Positions 51,138-60,630 are shown, counted from the first letter of the stretch. The stretch: 62,830 bases of DNA from Clostridia bacterium (GCA_017534885.1 JAFXVR010000062.1:1-62830), one strand, 5' to 3'. Made by a program: numbers and translations. The notes: a model not told the origin generated them from the letters alone.

Positions 51138-52889
51138 TTACCGCCTGATGGTGAAGACCTCGCGTCCCCTGGCGTGCGTCCTCTGGCCGAGGGCGTCGGT
51201 GTCTCCCTCCAGGAAGCGCTCGATGCGCACGGTGTCTGCGTCCGGCGCGGAAATCTCGCACCAGCCCCTCTGAAGCACCTCGCTCTCCCGGTGGTGGCTG
51301 AGGCGGGCGGAGACGTACTTCTGCAGCTCCTGATCCTCATGCCCCCAGGGGAAAGGCTTGCGGTTGTAGGGATCGGGCGGGCCGATCAGGCCGGCTTCAT
51401 CGCCGTAATAGATGGTGGGGCAGCCGGGCAGGGCGCAGAGCAGATCCACGCAGAGCTTGTAGCGCTTCACTGCTAAGGCGTATTCGTCGGGAGTCAGGCG
51501 CAGCTTCGCCTGATCAGCCTTGGACAGATCCTTGCCCTCCCGGCCTACCAGCACGTTCAGCGCCCGGGCTCGGTCATGACTGCCCACCAGATTCATCAGC
51601 GCATAGCGGAAGGGCGCGGGATAGACTTCCCGCTGATGCTCCACCAGACGCACAAAGTCATAGGCGTCGCTTTCCCCGGTGATGAAATCCAGGATAGCGG
51701 TGCGCAGGGGGTAGTTCATGACGGAGTCGAGGGTATCACCGCAGCAGTAGCAGCGCATCTCATCGTAGGCGACCTTGTTGCTGGCGTCCTCCCAGACCTC
51801 ACCCAGCACCAGCGCATTCCGGCTCACCCGCTTGGCGCTCCTGCGGAGTTTGCGCAGGAAGTCCATGGTCAGCTCGTCTGCCACGTCCAGCCGCCAGCCC
51901 GCCGCGCCGGCCTTCAGCCAGCGGGGCACGATGCCGCTCTCCTGGTTGAACATGAAGTGCTGGTAGTCCCGGTTGTCCTTGCGCAGCTCGGGCATGGAGG
52001 TCACGCCCCACCAGCAGCGGTACTTGTCCGGCCAGTGCTCGAAGGTGTACCAGGGGTAATAGGGGCTTTCGACGCTCTGGGCCGCGCCGACGGTGGGATA
52101 GTTCCCGGCGGCGTTGAAATACAGGCTGTCGCTGCCCGTGTGGCTGAACACGCCGTCCAGGATGACGCGCATCCCGAGGGCTTCCGCCTCCCGGAAGAGG
52201 GCTTCCAGCTCCTCGTTGGTGCCCAGCAGCGGATCCACACGGGTGTAGTCCGCCGTGTCATAGCGGTGGTTGCAGTGGGATTCAAACACGGGATTCAGGT
52301 AGATGACAGTGACTCCCAGACTGTGGATATAGGGGAGCTTCTCCCGGATGCCGTTGAGGGTGCCGCCCCAGAAATCCATGGAGCCGTTCTCCCCCTGCTT
52401 GTTGGGGAAGAAGTCTTCCTCCCATTCCTTGTGCATCCGGCGGTTGGTGCGCCTGTCAACGCTCTCCGTGGGCGCCTTGCGGAAGCGGTCGGGGAAGATC
52501 TGGTAGATGGACGCGCCGTGCATCCACTCCGGCGTGCGGTATTTGGGATCGTACACCGTCAGCTGGTAGGAGTGCAGGCCATGCTGGTACAGGTCTCCCT
52601 CGCCGCCCAGGCCGTCGTCGGGCGCGCCGTAGCGGATGGCGTGGCCCTCCTGGGGCTGGATGATGAAATCGTACCAGGCCAGACCGGGATGGGAGAGGAT
52701 GTCCGCCTTGGTTTCCCAGAGCCCCTCTTCCACCTGGAACATATCGTAAAAATCCTCCTCGCCATCCCAGACGCGGAGTAAAACGGCCCGGGCTTCATCG
52801 GCCCGGATGCGCAGGGTCACGCTGCTTCCCGCAGCGACAGGTCCGAGGGGGGAACGGTAGAGGGCGCTGTGGGAATCGTGCTGATACAT
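51138..52889 (-). CDS. GH13 alpha-amylase-family enzyme (cyclomaltodextrinase/neopullulanase type)
   Basis: A 583-residue glycoside hydrolase. An N-terminal beta domain (about 1-115, CBM34-like) precedes the TIM barrel. GH13 motifs in order are VILDGVFSHTG (region I), GWRLDVADE with nucleophile Asp335, LGEVWED with acid Glu364, and LVGSHD near the third carboxylate. No signal peptide, so it is cytoplasmic and acts on imported maltodextrins or cyclodextrins. The start: ATG 52889 has AAAGGA eight bases upstream; ATG 52898 (three residues longer) has none at proper distance. It is 116 bases downstream of glgP in the same orientation. Confidence 0.9.
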   Translation of the reverse strand: MYQHDSHSALYRSPLGPVAAGSSVTLRIRADEARAVLLRVWDGEEDFYDMFQVEEGLWETKADILSHPGLAWYDFIIQPQEGHAIRYGAPDDGLGGEGDLYQHGLHSYQLTVYDPKYRTPEWMHGASIYQIFPDRFRKAPTESVDRRTNRRMHKEWEEDFFPNKQGENGSMDFWGGTLNGIREKLPYIHSLGVTVIYLNPVFESHCNHRYDTADYTRVDPLLGTNEELEALFREAEALGMRVILDGVFSHTGSDSLYFNAAGNYPTVGAAQSVESPYYPWYTFEHWPDKYRCWWGVTSMPELRKDNRDYQHFMFNQESGIVPRWLKAGAAGWRLDVADELTMDFLRKLRRSAKRVSRNALVLGEVWEDASNKVAYDEMRCYCCGDTLDSVMNYPLRTAILDFITGESDAYDFVRLVEHQREVYPAPFRYALMNLVGSHDRARALNVLVGREGKDLSKADQAKLRLTPDEYALAVKRYKLCVDLLCALPGCPTIYYGDEAGLIGPPDPYNRKPFPWGHEDQELQKYVSARLSHHRESEVLQRGWCEISAPDADTVRIERFLEGDTDALGQRTHARGREVFTIRR

Positions 52890-53005
52890 GCTTTTCATCC
52901 TTTGCTGAGGGGGGGCGGGAGTGAGCGGAGGCCGGAGACGTCCTTGCAGGAAAGAAGGGGAGGGAAACGGCCGGAAACAGCGGGTTTCCCTCCCCGCGGA
53001 ATACC

Positions 53006-55465
53006 TTACTTCCAGTTCAGGGGCTCAATGTGCCAGATCTTGTCGTTGTACTCGCGGATGGTGCGGTCGGAGGAGAAGACGCCGGACATGGCGGTATTGA
53101 TGACGGCCATGCGCTGCCATTTCTCCTGGTCGGCGTAATCCGCGATGAGGCGGCGGCGGCACATGGAGTAGGAGCCGAAGTCCTTCAGCACGAAGTAGGG
53201 GTCGGCCATGGAGCCGTTGGTGCCGATGAGCAGGCTGTGGTACAGATCCTGCAGCAGGGCCGGCTGGCTGGGGAAGAGGGTGCCGTCGATCATCTGGGTG
53301 AGGGCCTGGCGCACTTCGCGGTTGCTCTCAAAGATGGTCATGGGATTGTAGGCCCGGGACTTGTACAGATCGATGACGGTGTCAGCCCGCATGCCGAAGA
53401 TGTAGATATTGTCGCTGCCGACCTGATCGTACATTTCCACATTGGCGCCGTCCATGGTGCCGATGGTGATCGCGCCGTTCATCATGTACTTCATGCAGCC
53501 GGTGCCGCTGGCCTCCTTGGAGGCGGTGGAGAGCTGCTCGGAGACCTCCGCGGCGGGGATCAGCACCTCGGCGGAAGACACGTCGTAATTCTCCAGGAAG
53601 ACCACCTGCAGCATCTTGCTGGCCCGGGGATGGGCGGCGATGAGCCGGCTCAGGGCGTTGATGAAGCGGATGGTCTGCTTGGCGTGATAGTAGCCCGGGG
53701 AGGCCTTCGCGCCGAAGAAGAACGCCTGGGGCTGCATGGTGAAGCTCTCGTCCGACACGATGCGGTTGTACAGCACCAGAATGTGCAGGGCGTTGAGCAT
53801 CTGCCGCTTGTACTCGTGCAGACGCTTGGACTGGGCGTCAAACATGAAGTCGGGATCGACCTTCACGCCCTGGCGCTCAAAGAGCATGGCGGCGAAGCGC
53901 TCCTTGTTGGCGTGCTTGACCTTGGCGAACTGCTCGCGGAAGGCCGCGTCGTCCGCGAAGGGCTTCAGCTCGCTCAGACGCTCCGGCTCCCGGATCCACT
54001 CATCGCCGATGGCTTCGCGGATGAGGCTGGTCAGACCGGGGTTGCAGCTCATCAGCCAGCGGCGGTGGGTGATGCCGTTGGTGATGGCGGAGAACTTCTC
54101 GGGCATGACCTTGAAGTAATCTTGGAAGGTGTCCTTCTTGAGAATGTCGCCATGGAGCTGGCTCACACCGTTGACGGAGAAGGACATGGCCACGCACAGG
54201 TTGGCCATGTGCACCTGATTGTAGGCGATGATGGCCATGTGGGCGATCCGGTCCCACTCACCCGGGAACACGTTCCAGAGGCTGGCGCAGAGGCGGCGGT
54301 TCATCTCCTCCAGAATCTGGTAGATGCGGGGGAGCTGCTGCTTCACCATGGCTTCCGGCCACTTTTCGAGGGCTTCGGCCATGATGGTGTGGTTGGTGTA
54401 GGCCACGGTCTTATGCACGATGGCGGCGGCCTCGTCCCAGCCCAGGCCCTCCTGATCCATCAGCAGGCGCATGAGCTCGGGGATGGCCATGCCGGGGTGC
54501 GTATCGTTGATGTGGATGCACACCTTCTCGGGCAGCAGGGAGAAGTCATTGCCGTACAGACGCTTGAAGTCCTTGATGATATACTGCAGGGTGGCGCTGG
54601 TGAAGAAGTAGTGCTGCTTCAGCCGGAGCATCTTGCCCTCGTAGTGGTTGTCCTCCGGATAGAGCACCTTCGAGATGACTTCCGCCAGCTCGATCTCCTC
54701 GGAAGCCTGGGCGTACTTGCCCTGGCCGAAGGAGTAGAGGTTGATGCGCTTGGGGCTGCGGGCGCTCCACATGCGCAGGGTGTTGACGGTGTTGGTGTTG
54801 TAGCCGACAATGGGCATGTCGTAGGGCACGGCGTCCACGGTATAGTAATCCCTGTGAACGAAGTGCTGCTTGCCCTCCTCGTCCTCCTCCACGTCCACAT
54901 GGCCGCCGAAGTGCACCTCGCAGGCGTCGTCGATGACGGGCATTTCCCAGACGTTGCCGTTGTCCAGCCAGGAGTCAGGCAGCTCAACCTGCTGGCCGTC
55001 GATGATCTTTTGCCGGAAAAGGCCGTATTCGTAGCGGATGGTGCAGCCCATGGCGGGCAGATCCAGGGAGGACAGGGAATCCAGGAAGCAGGCCGCAAGT
55101 CGGCCGAGGCCGCCGTTGCCCAGGCCGGGCTCCGGCTCTTCCTTCAGGATGCTGTCCATGTCGATTCCCAGTTCCTTCAGCGCCTGGCGGTATACGTCGG
55201 TGGATACCAGGTTGAGCATGTTGCAGTACAAGCTGCGGCCCATCAGGAATTCTACGGAGAGATAATACAGCCGCTTGCCCTGGGCCTTTTTGCGCTCTTC
55301 CCGGGCAAGGGTGAACTTCTGCATGATCTGGTCGCGCACGGTGGACGCGACGGCCTTGTAAACCTGCTGTTCGGTGGCCTCTTCAATGGAGCGGCCGTTG
55401 TAGCGCTGCAGCTTGCCGATGATGGAAGCTTTGATGGATTCCTTGTCAAAGGACGTGGTGGGCAT
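53006..55465 (-). CDS. glgP: Glycogen/maltodextrin phosphorylase
   Basis: An 819-residue GT35 phosphorylase that releases glucose 1-phosphate from alpha-1,4-glucans. The N-terminal segment SVEFLMGRSL, the GLGNGGLGRLAACF motif and the PLP site are clear. The PLP-binding stretch reads SGTGCMKYMMNG with Lys659; the usual residue before Met-Lys is Asn, here Cys657. Length is normal for the bacterial enzyme. ATG 55465 follows GGAGGAAA; reading upstream to 55531 adds only basic residues without a ribosome site. It is transcribed divergently from a sugar ABC importer. Confidence 0.95.
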   Translation of the reverse strand: MPTTSFDKESIKASIIGKLQRYNGRSIEEATEQQVYKAVASTVRDQIMQKFTLAREERKKAQGKRLYYLSVEFLMGRSLYCNMLNLVSTDVYRQALKELGIDMDSILKEEPEPGLGNGGLGRLAACFLDSLSSLDLPAMGCTIRYEYGLFRQKIIDGQQVELPDSWLDNGNVWEMPVIDDACEVHFGGHVDVEEDEEGKQHFVHRDYYTVDAVPYDMPIVGYNTNTVNTLRMWSARSPKRINLYSFGQGKYAQASEEIELAEVISKVLYPEDNHYEGKMLRLKQHYFFTSATLQYIIKDFKRLYGNDFSLLPEKVCIHINDTHPGMAIPELMRLLMDQEGLGWDEAAAIVHKTVAYTNHTIMAEALEKWPEAMVKQQLPRIYQILEEMNRRLCASLWNVFPGEWDRIAHMAIIAYNQVHMANLCVAMSFSVNGVSQLHGDILKKDTFQDYFKVMPEKFSAITNGITHRRWLMSCNPGLTSLIREAIGDEWIREPERLSELKPFADDAAFREQFAKVKHANKERFAAMLFERQGVKVDPDFMFDAQSKRLHEYKRQMLNALHILVLYNRIVSDESFTMQPQAFFFGAKASPGYYHAKQTIRFINALSRLIAAHPRASKMLQVVFLENYDVSSAEVLIPAAEVSEQLSTASKEASGTGCMKYMMNGAITIGTMDGANVEMYDQVGSDNIYIFGMRADTVIDLYKSRAYNPMTIFESNREVRQALTQMIDGTLFPSQPALLQDLYHSLLIGTNGSMADPYFVLKDFGSYSMCRRRLIADYADQEKWQRMAVINTAMSGVFSSDRTIREYNDKIWHIEPLNWK

Positions 55466-55536
55466 GGGTTTCCTCCTTCGCCTGTGGTTGCGTTTCAAGC
55501 CGCGAATCCTGCCGGGCGCAGACACTCGCAAAAACC

Positions 55537-55565
55537 ATTATACAATAGATCGAAACTGTTTACAA
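55537..55565 (-). promoter_or_regulatory. Promoter of glgP-GH13
   Basis: On the minus strand, TTGTAA (55560-55565), 17-base spacer, TATAAT (55537-55542). Confidence 0.75.
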
Positions 55566-55629
55566 GCTCAATTTTTCATCCGGGCGTATTCCGGGGAGAT
55601 TCAGCCAGACAGAGCGTCGCAAATTGCCA

Positions 55630-55658
55630 TTGCATTATGTGCCGATTTAGGTTATAAT
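55630..55658 (+). promoter_or_regulatory. Promoter of the sugar ABC importer
   Basis: TTGCAT (55630-55635), 17-base spacer, TATAAT (55653-55658). It lies about 70 bases from the divergent glgP promoter, leaving room for a shared regulator; I see no clear operator. Confidence 0.7.
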
Positions 55659-55728
55659 ATAACACGGTCAAAGCAAAAAATGCTGAATATGACTGCCTGA
55701 TCCTTATTCCACAAGGAGGCAAGCCTGC

Positions 55729-56679
55729 ATGAGCGCAAAACCTGTTAAGGCGCCGAGCCTCAGGGAGCACACCACCTGGAAAAAGGCGCTGCAGCGGGAC
55801 TGGCATCTGTATCTGATGCTGCTGGTTCCCATCGCGCTGGTGTTCATCTTCAATTATGCCGCCTATCCCGGCCTGCGCATGGTCTTCATGGATTATAAGC
55901 CGGCCAAGGGCTACGAGGGCAGCAAATGGGTGGGCATGGAGACCTTTGCCAAGGTGTTCCGGGACAAGGACTTCATCCGCGCGCTGAAAAACTCCATCGT
56001 CTTCAACCTGCTGGATCTGCTGGTCAGCTTCCCCATGCCCATCATCTTGGCGCTGATGCTCAACGAGCTGCGCTATCCCCGCTTCAAGAAGGTCACCCAG
56101 ACGGTGCTGTACCTGCCGCACTTCCTGTCCTGGGTCATCATCGGCTCCGTGGCTTACCAGCTCTTCAAGCCCTCCACCGGCATCGTCAACGTGCTGATGA
56201 TGGACTGGGGCTGGATCGATCAGGGCATCCCCTTCCTGACGGAAAAGAACCACTGGGCCGCGACCTACCTGCTCATCGGTGTGTGGCAGGGCATGGGCTG
56301 GGGCACCATCATCTACCTGGCGGCCATCACCTCCATCAGCGGCGAGCTCTACGAGGCCGCCATGATCGACGGCGCGAGCCGCCTGCAGCGAATGTGGCAC
56401 ATCACCCTGCCCGGTATCCGCTCCACCATTGTGGTGCTGCTGATCATGAACCTGGGCAAGATCATGGGCAGCAACTATGAGCGCCTGGACGTGTTCGGCA
56501 ACACACAGGTCAAGGAATACCAGTACCAGCTGGCCATCTACATCTATGAAAAAGGCCTGGCCAACTCGAAATTCTCCATGGCGACCGCCGTAGGCCTCTT
56601 CCAGTCGCTGGTGGGCCTGCTGCTGGTGCTGCTGAGCGACCGCTTTGCCAAAGCCCTTGGCGAAGACGGTCTGCTGTGA
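55729..56679 (+). CDS. Sugar ABC transporter permease (LplB/MalF type)
   Basis: A 316-residue membrane subunit of the CUT1 class. Six helices are predicted, and the ATPase-docking motif EAAMIDGASRLQRMWHITLPGI is in the second cytoplasmic loop, close to the canonical EAA motif. It is closest in pattern to LplB-type polysaccharide-monomer importers that pair with YtcP-type partners. ATG 55729 follows AAGGAGG nine bases upstream. No ATPase gene is in the operon, so a shared MsmX-type ATPase encoded elsewhere is likely. Confidence 0.9.
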   Translation: MSAKPVKAPSLREHTTWKKALQRDWHLYLMLLVPIALVFIFNYAAYPGLRMVFMDYKPAKGYEGSKWVGMETFAKVFRDKDFIRALKNSIVFNLLDLLVSFPMPIILALMLNELRYPRFKKVTQTVLYLPHFLSWVIIGSVAYQLFKPSTGIVNVLMMDWGWIDQGIPFLTEKNHWAATYLLIGVWQGMGWGTIIYLAAITSISGELYEAAMIDGASRLQRMWHITLPGIRSTIVVLLIMNLGKIMGSNYERLDVFGNTQVKEYQYQLAIYIYEKGLANSKFSMATAVGLFQSLVGLLLVLLSDRFAKALGEDGLL

Positions 56680-56692
56680 GGAGGTGAGCGCA

Positions 56693-57610
56693 GTGGCAAA
56701 GAAAGTGAAGGACTTCGATACCATCAACGATGGCTCCCACGCCATTCACAAATTCAATTTCGCTGATTTCCTCATCATGTTCGTGCTGGTGGTGCTCTGC
56801 CTCACCTGCGTGCTGCCCTTCATCCACCTGGCGGCCAAATCGGTCTCCAGCAACACCGCGGTCATGCAGCACGCCGTGGTGCTCTGGCCCAAGGGACTCA
56901 ATATTGAGGCCTACAACTCGATTTTCCAGGACGGCACCCTGGTGCATTCCTTCCTCTATAGTGTGGAGCTGGTGGCCATCTTCACCGCCCTGGGCATGAT
57001 CGCCTGCACCTGCGCCGCCTACCCGCTCTCGAAAAAGCGACTGAAGGGCCGCGCCTTCTTCACCGTCATCCTGATGATCCCCATGTACTTCAGCGCGGGC
57101 CTGATCCCCAGCTACCTGCTCTACAAGAACCTGCACATGCTCAACACCATGTGGGTGCTGATCCTGCCGCTGATCTATTCCTCCTACAACATGCTCATCA
57201 TGAAGAACTACTTCCAGTCCACCATTCCGGACAGTCTGGAGGAAGCCGCCTTCCTGGACGGCGCCGACAACTTCCAGATCCTGTTCCGGATCGTGCTGCC
57301 CCTCTCCCTGCCCATCATCGCCACCCTCTCCCTGTTCTACGCGGTGGGCCGCTGGAACGCCTACGCCGACAACAAGTATTACATCACCCAGGAAGGCCTC
57401 AAGATGATCCAGTACAAGCTGTATCAGCTGGTGGCCTCCGCCACCGAGGCCCAGACCGCCACCCTCTCCGAGGCCATTGAGGTCACCTCCACCCCCGAGG
57501 TGCTCCAGGCGGCCTGCATCATGTTTGCCACCCTGCCCATCATCTGCATCTACCCCTTCCTGCAGAAGTACTTTGTGAAGGGCGTCATGGTGGGCGCGGT
57601 GAAGGGCTGA
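56693..57610 (+). CDS. Sugar ABC transporter permease (YtcP/MalG type)
   Basis: The 305-residue partner permease, also six helices, with the docking motif EEAAFLDGADNFQILFRIVLPLS. GTG 56693 is the start: a near-perfect GAGGAGGTGA lies five bases upstream, whereas reading upstream runs back into the first permease gene. It pairs with the LplB-type subunit and the binding protein downstream. Confidence 0.9.
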   Translation: MAKKVKDFDTINDGSHAIHKFNFADFLIMFVLVVLCLTCVLPFIHLAAKSVSSNTAVMQHAVVLWPKGLNIEAYNSIFQDGTLVHSFLYSVELVAIFTALGMIACTCAAYPLSKKRLKGRAFFTVILMIPMYFSAGLIPSYLLYKNLHMLNTMWVLILPLIYSSYNMLIMKNYFQSTIPDSLEEAAFLDGADNFQILFRIVLPLSLPIIATLSLFYAVGRWNAYADNKYYITQEGLKMIQYKLYQLVASATEAQTATLSEAIEVTSTPEVLQAACIMFATLPIICIYPFLQKYFVKGVMVGAVKG

Positions 57611-57623
57611 ATCCGTTGGATTT

Positions 57624-57641
57624 GCCGGAGGAATCCGGCTG
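57624..57641 (+). promoter_or_regulatory. Intercistronic hairpin before the binding-protein gene
   Basis: GCCGGA and TCCGGC pair around a short loop in the 69-base gap between the second permease and the binding protein. No T-run follows; such hairpins often allow higher expression of the binding protein. Confidence 0.5.
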
Positions 57642-57679
57642 AACCATACACAACAACATTCTGCAAGGAGGACCGTACC

Positions 57680-59314
57680 ATGAAGAAGTTTCTTGCGCTG
57701 ATGCTCTCGGCCGCGCTGCTGCTGGGCGTCATGCCCCTGGCTCTCGCCGATGCCCCCGCCTGGGAGCCCTTCGCCGAGAACGTGACCATCACCATCCCGG
57801 TGTATGACCGCGGCCAGGCCGGCGTGCCGAACGTGGAGGACAACTACTGGACCAAGTGGATCCAGCAGAACTTCGGTGACAAGTACAACATCACCGTGAA
57901 GTACGTGGCCATCCCCCGCACGGACGTGATGACCAAGTACTCCATGCTGGCCGCGGCGGACGATCTGCCCACCGTGCTGATGGAATACGACTATCCGAAG
58001 GTCACCCAGTGGGCCGGCGACGGCTACCTGACCACCTTCAGCATGGATGACTTCGCGGCTGTGGCTCCCACCTATTACAACCGCATGGTGGAGAACAATC
58101 AGCTGACCTACACCCAGATCAACGGCGAGACCTATTTCTGCGCCGCTCTGCGCCCCTACTATGACACCGCCTACACCTTCCAGACCTTCGTCCGCATGGA
58201 CTGGCTGAAGCAGGTGGGCTATGACCACGTGCCCGTGAACACCACCGAGTACAACGACGCCATGCTGAAGATCAAGGAAGCGGGCATCGCTGAGTATCCG
58301 GCGGGCGGCTCCATGGTGACCGGCGTGGGCTCTGACCAGAACTACTCCTGGCGCACTTGGCCCCTGGACGAAAAAGAGTGGGCCATGTACGGCGACTACA
58401 ACATCCCCTCCCTGGGCTGGGAGCCCAACTACAAGTTCCTGAAGAACGAGAACTACAAGTACAACGCTGGCCTGCTCAACCCCGAGTACTATCTGACCGG
58501 CACCGAGGATGAGAAGACCAACTTCATCAACGGCAAGAGCTACTCCTACGGCGGCTACATCTCCGCCAGCATGGACTGGCTGACCGCCTTCTATGAGGCC
58601 AATCCCGACGCCGAGCTGGCCATCGCGCCCGTGTACGGCAAGATTGACGCCGAAGCCGGCACCACCCCCGGCTACCGCACCGACAACCCCTTCGGCATGA
58701 TGATCGGCTTCTCCAAGGACGCCACCGCCGACCAGCTGAAGGCCGCCTGGATGTACATGGAATGGCTGACCCAGGAAGAGAACCTCTTCACCTTCCAGTG
58801 GGGCATTGAGGGCGAGAACTTCAACTATGACGAGAAGGGCCTGCCTGTGACCGTCTCCGACTACAGCGGCGACAGCAAGATGGGCTTCTCCAACAACAAG
58901 GACTACTGGTGCATCACCATCGAAGCCCGCCAGGCCGGTACCATCGAGGACGTGATCAGCAACAACATGCCTCATGACCTGCCCCAGGACTTCACCCAGG
59001 ATGTCATCAGCTGGTACAACGACAAGGTGCAGATCAAGAATGCCGGCTGGGCCATCGCCAACGCCCTGTACTCCGTGACCATGGAGGCTGAGGCCGAGTA
59101 TCAGACCGTGCTGACCAGCCTGTACAAGGAGTATCGCGACAAGCTGACCATGTGCGCTCCCGAGGAGTTCGACGCGCTGTATGAGCAGTTCGCCGCCGAG
59201 TACATGGATGCCGGCTACCGCGAGGTGACCGAGGAGCGCGCCGCGGCCTACGAGGCGGGCAACTCCACCCATATGCTCAACCAGACTGCCGAGGAGGTTG
59301 ACCTGGGCAAATAA
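57680..59314 (+). CDS. Extracellular sugar-binding protein of the ABC importer
   Basis: A 544-residue solute-binding protein of the LplA/YtcQ size class (about 500 residues). The signal peptide (MKKF then a Leu/Ala stretch) ends with ALADA, a signal peptidase I site; no lipobox cysteine is present, unlike most Gram-positive binding proteins. Many Trp, Tyr and Asn residues are spread along the chain, as expected for carbohydrate contacts. ATG 57680 follows AAGGAGG. It closes the operon before the terminator at 59356. Neighbouring GH13 and glgP suggest an alpha-glucan oligosaccharide substrate, although this class often takes other polysaccharide fragments. Confidence 0.88.
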   Translation: MKKFLALMLSAALLLGVMPLALADAPAWEPFAENVTITIPVYDRGQAGVPNVEDNYWTKWIQQNFGDKYNITVKYVAIPRTDVMTKYSMLAAADDLPTVLMEYDYPKVTQWAGDGYLTTFSMDDFAAVAPTYYNRMVENNQLTYTQINGETYFCAALRPYYDTAYTFQTFVRMDWLKQVGYDHVPVNTTEYNDAMLKIKEAGIAEYPAGGSMVTGVGSDQNYSWRTWPLDEKEWAMYGDYNIPSLGWEPNYKFLKNENYKYNAGLLNPEYYLTGTEDEKTNFINGKSYSYGGYISASMDWLTAFYEANPDAELAIAPVYGKIDAEAGTTPGYRTDNPFGMMIGFSKDATADQLKAAWMYMEWLTQEENLFTFQWGIEGENFNYDEKGLPVTVSDYSGDSKMGFSNNKDYWCITIEARQAGTIEDVISNNMPHDLPQDFTQDVISWYNDKVQIKNAGWAIANALYSVTMEAEAEYQTVLTSLYKEYRDKLTMCAPEEFDALYEQFAAEYMDAGYREVTEERAAAYEAGNSTHMLNQTAEEVDLGK

Positions 59315-59355
59315 GTCCGGGCTGAACCAGCCATGCGGCTGAATCAGTGAACCAC

Positions 59356-59388
59356 TGGCCGGGGGAAGCGATTCCTCCGGCCATTTCT
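59356..59388 (+). terminator. Terminator of the sugar importer operon
   Basis: A 12-bp stem (59356-59367 with 59372-59383) and GCGA loop, followed by TTTCT. Confidence 0.8.
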
Positions 59389-59394
59389 ATTCCC

Positions 59395-59423
59395 TTGCCA
59401 ATCCGGGCGAAGCATGGTACAAT
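59395..59423 (+). promoter_or_regulatory. Promoter of the VanY-type gene
   Basis: TTGCCA (59395-59400), 17-base spacer, TACAAT (59418-59423) with TGG (extended -10). It begins a few bases after the preceding terminator. Confidence 0.7.
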
Positions 59424-59454
59424 GGCGGCATCAACGCGGAAGGGAGGCGGGACT

Positions 59455-60534
59455 GTGCACAGGGGAAACCCGAAAGCCATGCTGGGGCTGATTGTCTGCC
59501 TGATCCTGTTCATCGCGGCGGCGGTGCTTTTGTTCCAGGCGGTGCCCCTGCTGAACGAGGTCCACCTGACGGCCAACGCCACGCCCAGCCCGACGCCCGT
59601 CTGGGGCAATGTGATGGTGGTCACCGTCGATCCCGCCAGCGGCACGCCGGCGCCTTCGCTGCGGAGCGGTCAATCGGGCGACGCGGTGCTGAACCTCCAG
59701 TCCCGGCTGAAGGCGCTGGGTTATTACACCGGCGAGCTGGACGGCCAGTTCGGCCCGGGTACCCTGGCCGCGGTCACCGCCTTCCAGCGGGAGAACGGGC
59801 TGGAGGCGGACGGCATCGCGGGGCCGGAGACCCAGACAAAGCTCTTTTCCGCCTCGGCGAGGGCCCTGATGTCCACAGCCGTGCCTGCCGCCACGCTAAC
59901 GCCCGATCCCAACCGGAATGTTCCCTATGAGACCAGCGACGGTCTGCCGCTGCTGGTGAACCGCAGCCACCCGCTGGCAGACAACTATCAGCCCCTGGAT
60001 CTGGTCAACCTGAGCAAGTACTGCGACAGCAGCGTGGTGCGCATCAAGTACGACAGTTCCATGGCCGAGCGCGAGGCGGTGGACGCGCTGATGGTGATGC
60101 TCCGGGCCGCCCAGAGGGACGGCATCATGATCTGGCAGGTGTCCTCCGCCTACCGCACCGCCAGGGAGCAGCAGTCCCTGCTGGACAATGAAATCAAAAA
60201 GTACATGGAGGAAAACAAGCTGGACGCGCAAAACGCCCGCAGCGCCGCCCTGCAGACCGTGGCTGAGCCAGGCACCTCCGAGCATCAGCTGGGCGTGTGC
60301 TTCGACATCACCGTGCCAGGCGTTTCCTTCAAGGGCACCTCTCAGCACAACTGGCTGAAGGAGCACTGCTGGGATTACGGCTTCATCCTGCGCTATCCGG
60401 AGGACAAGGAGAAGATCACCGGCTTCCTGGCAGAGGCCTGGCACTACCGCTGGGTGGGGGTCGCCCACGCCCAGCGCATGCGGGATGAAAAGCTCTGCCT
60501 GGAGGAGTACATTCAGCGCTACGGCACCTGGTGA
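59455..60534 (+). CDS. D-alanyl-D-alanine carboxypeptidase (VanY type) with peptidoglycan-binding domain
   Basis: A 359-residue membrane-anchored enzyme. A helix at about 8-30 anchors it; a Pro/Thr-rich linker leads to a PG_binding_1 domain (about 68-132, with LQSRLKALGYYTGELDG and FGPGTLAAVTAFQ). The VanY/LAS metallopeptidase domain occupies about 180-350: zinc ligands His277 and Asp284 in SEHQLGVCFD and His330 in AEAWH, with Glu327 as likely base. It would trim the terminal D-Ala from wall pentapeptides. GTG 59455 follows GGGAGG; reading upstream to 59347 lacks support. No vancomycin-resistance genes are adjacent. Confidence 0.92.
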   Translation: MHRGNPKAMLGLIVCLILFIAAAVLLFQAVPLLNEVHLTANATPSPTPVWGNVMVVTVDPASGTPAPSLRSGQSGDAVLNLQSRLKALGYYTGELDGQFGPGTLAAVTAFQRENGLEADGIAGPETQTKLFSASARALMSTAVPAATLTPDPNRNVPYETSDGLPLLVNRSHPLADNYQPLDLVNLSKYCDSSVVRIKYDSSMAEREAVDALMVMLRAAQRDGIMIWQVSSAYRTAREQQSLLDNEIKKYMEENKLDAQNARSAALQTVAEPGTSEHQLGVCFDITVPGVSFKGTSQHNWLKEHCWDYGFILRYPEDKEKITGFLAEAWHYRWVGVAHAQRMRDEKLCLEEYIQRYGTW

Positions 60535-60555
60535 GCGCTGCCAAAAACACCTGTG

Positions 60556-60585
60556 ACGGCTGGCCTTGCGACGGTCAGCCGTTTT
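60556..60585 (+). terminator. Terminator of the VanY-type gene
   Basis: ACGGCTGGCC (60556-60565) pairs with GGTCAGCCGT (60573-60582; one G-T pair), followed by TTTT. Confidence 0.8.
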
Positions 60586-60593
60586 CTGCACGG

Positions 60594-60630
60594 AAAAAGC
60601 CTCCCGGAGCTGCGGATCAACCCGGGAGGC
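60594..60630 (-). terminator. Terminator of the CoA-transferase gene
   Basis: On the minus strand GCCTCCCGG (60622-60630) pairs with CCGGGAGGC (60599-60607), followed by TTTTT (60594-60598). Confidence 0.85.

Noticed and set aside
53030..55657. An 875-codon plus-strand frame opposite glgP, and a 920-codon minus-strand frame at 56510-59272 opposite the ABC importer
   Set aside because: Both are mirror frames of clear genes with strong third-position GC bias; they have no recognisable motifs.
59455..60534. A vancomycin-resistance gene
   Set aside because: The VanY-type domain is common in wall-trimming enzymes; vanHAX and vanRS are not nearby, and a peptidoglycan-binding domain points to housekeeping.
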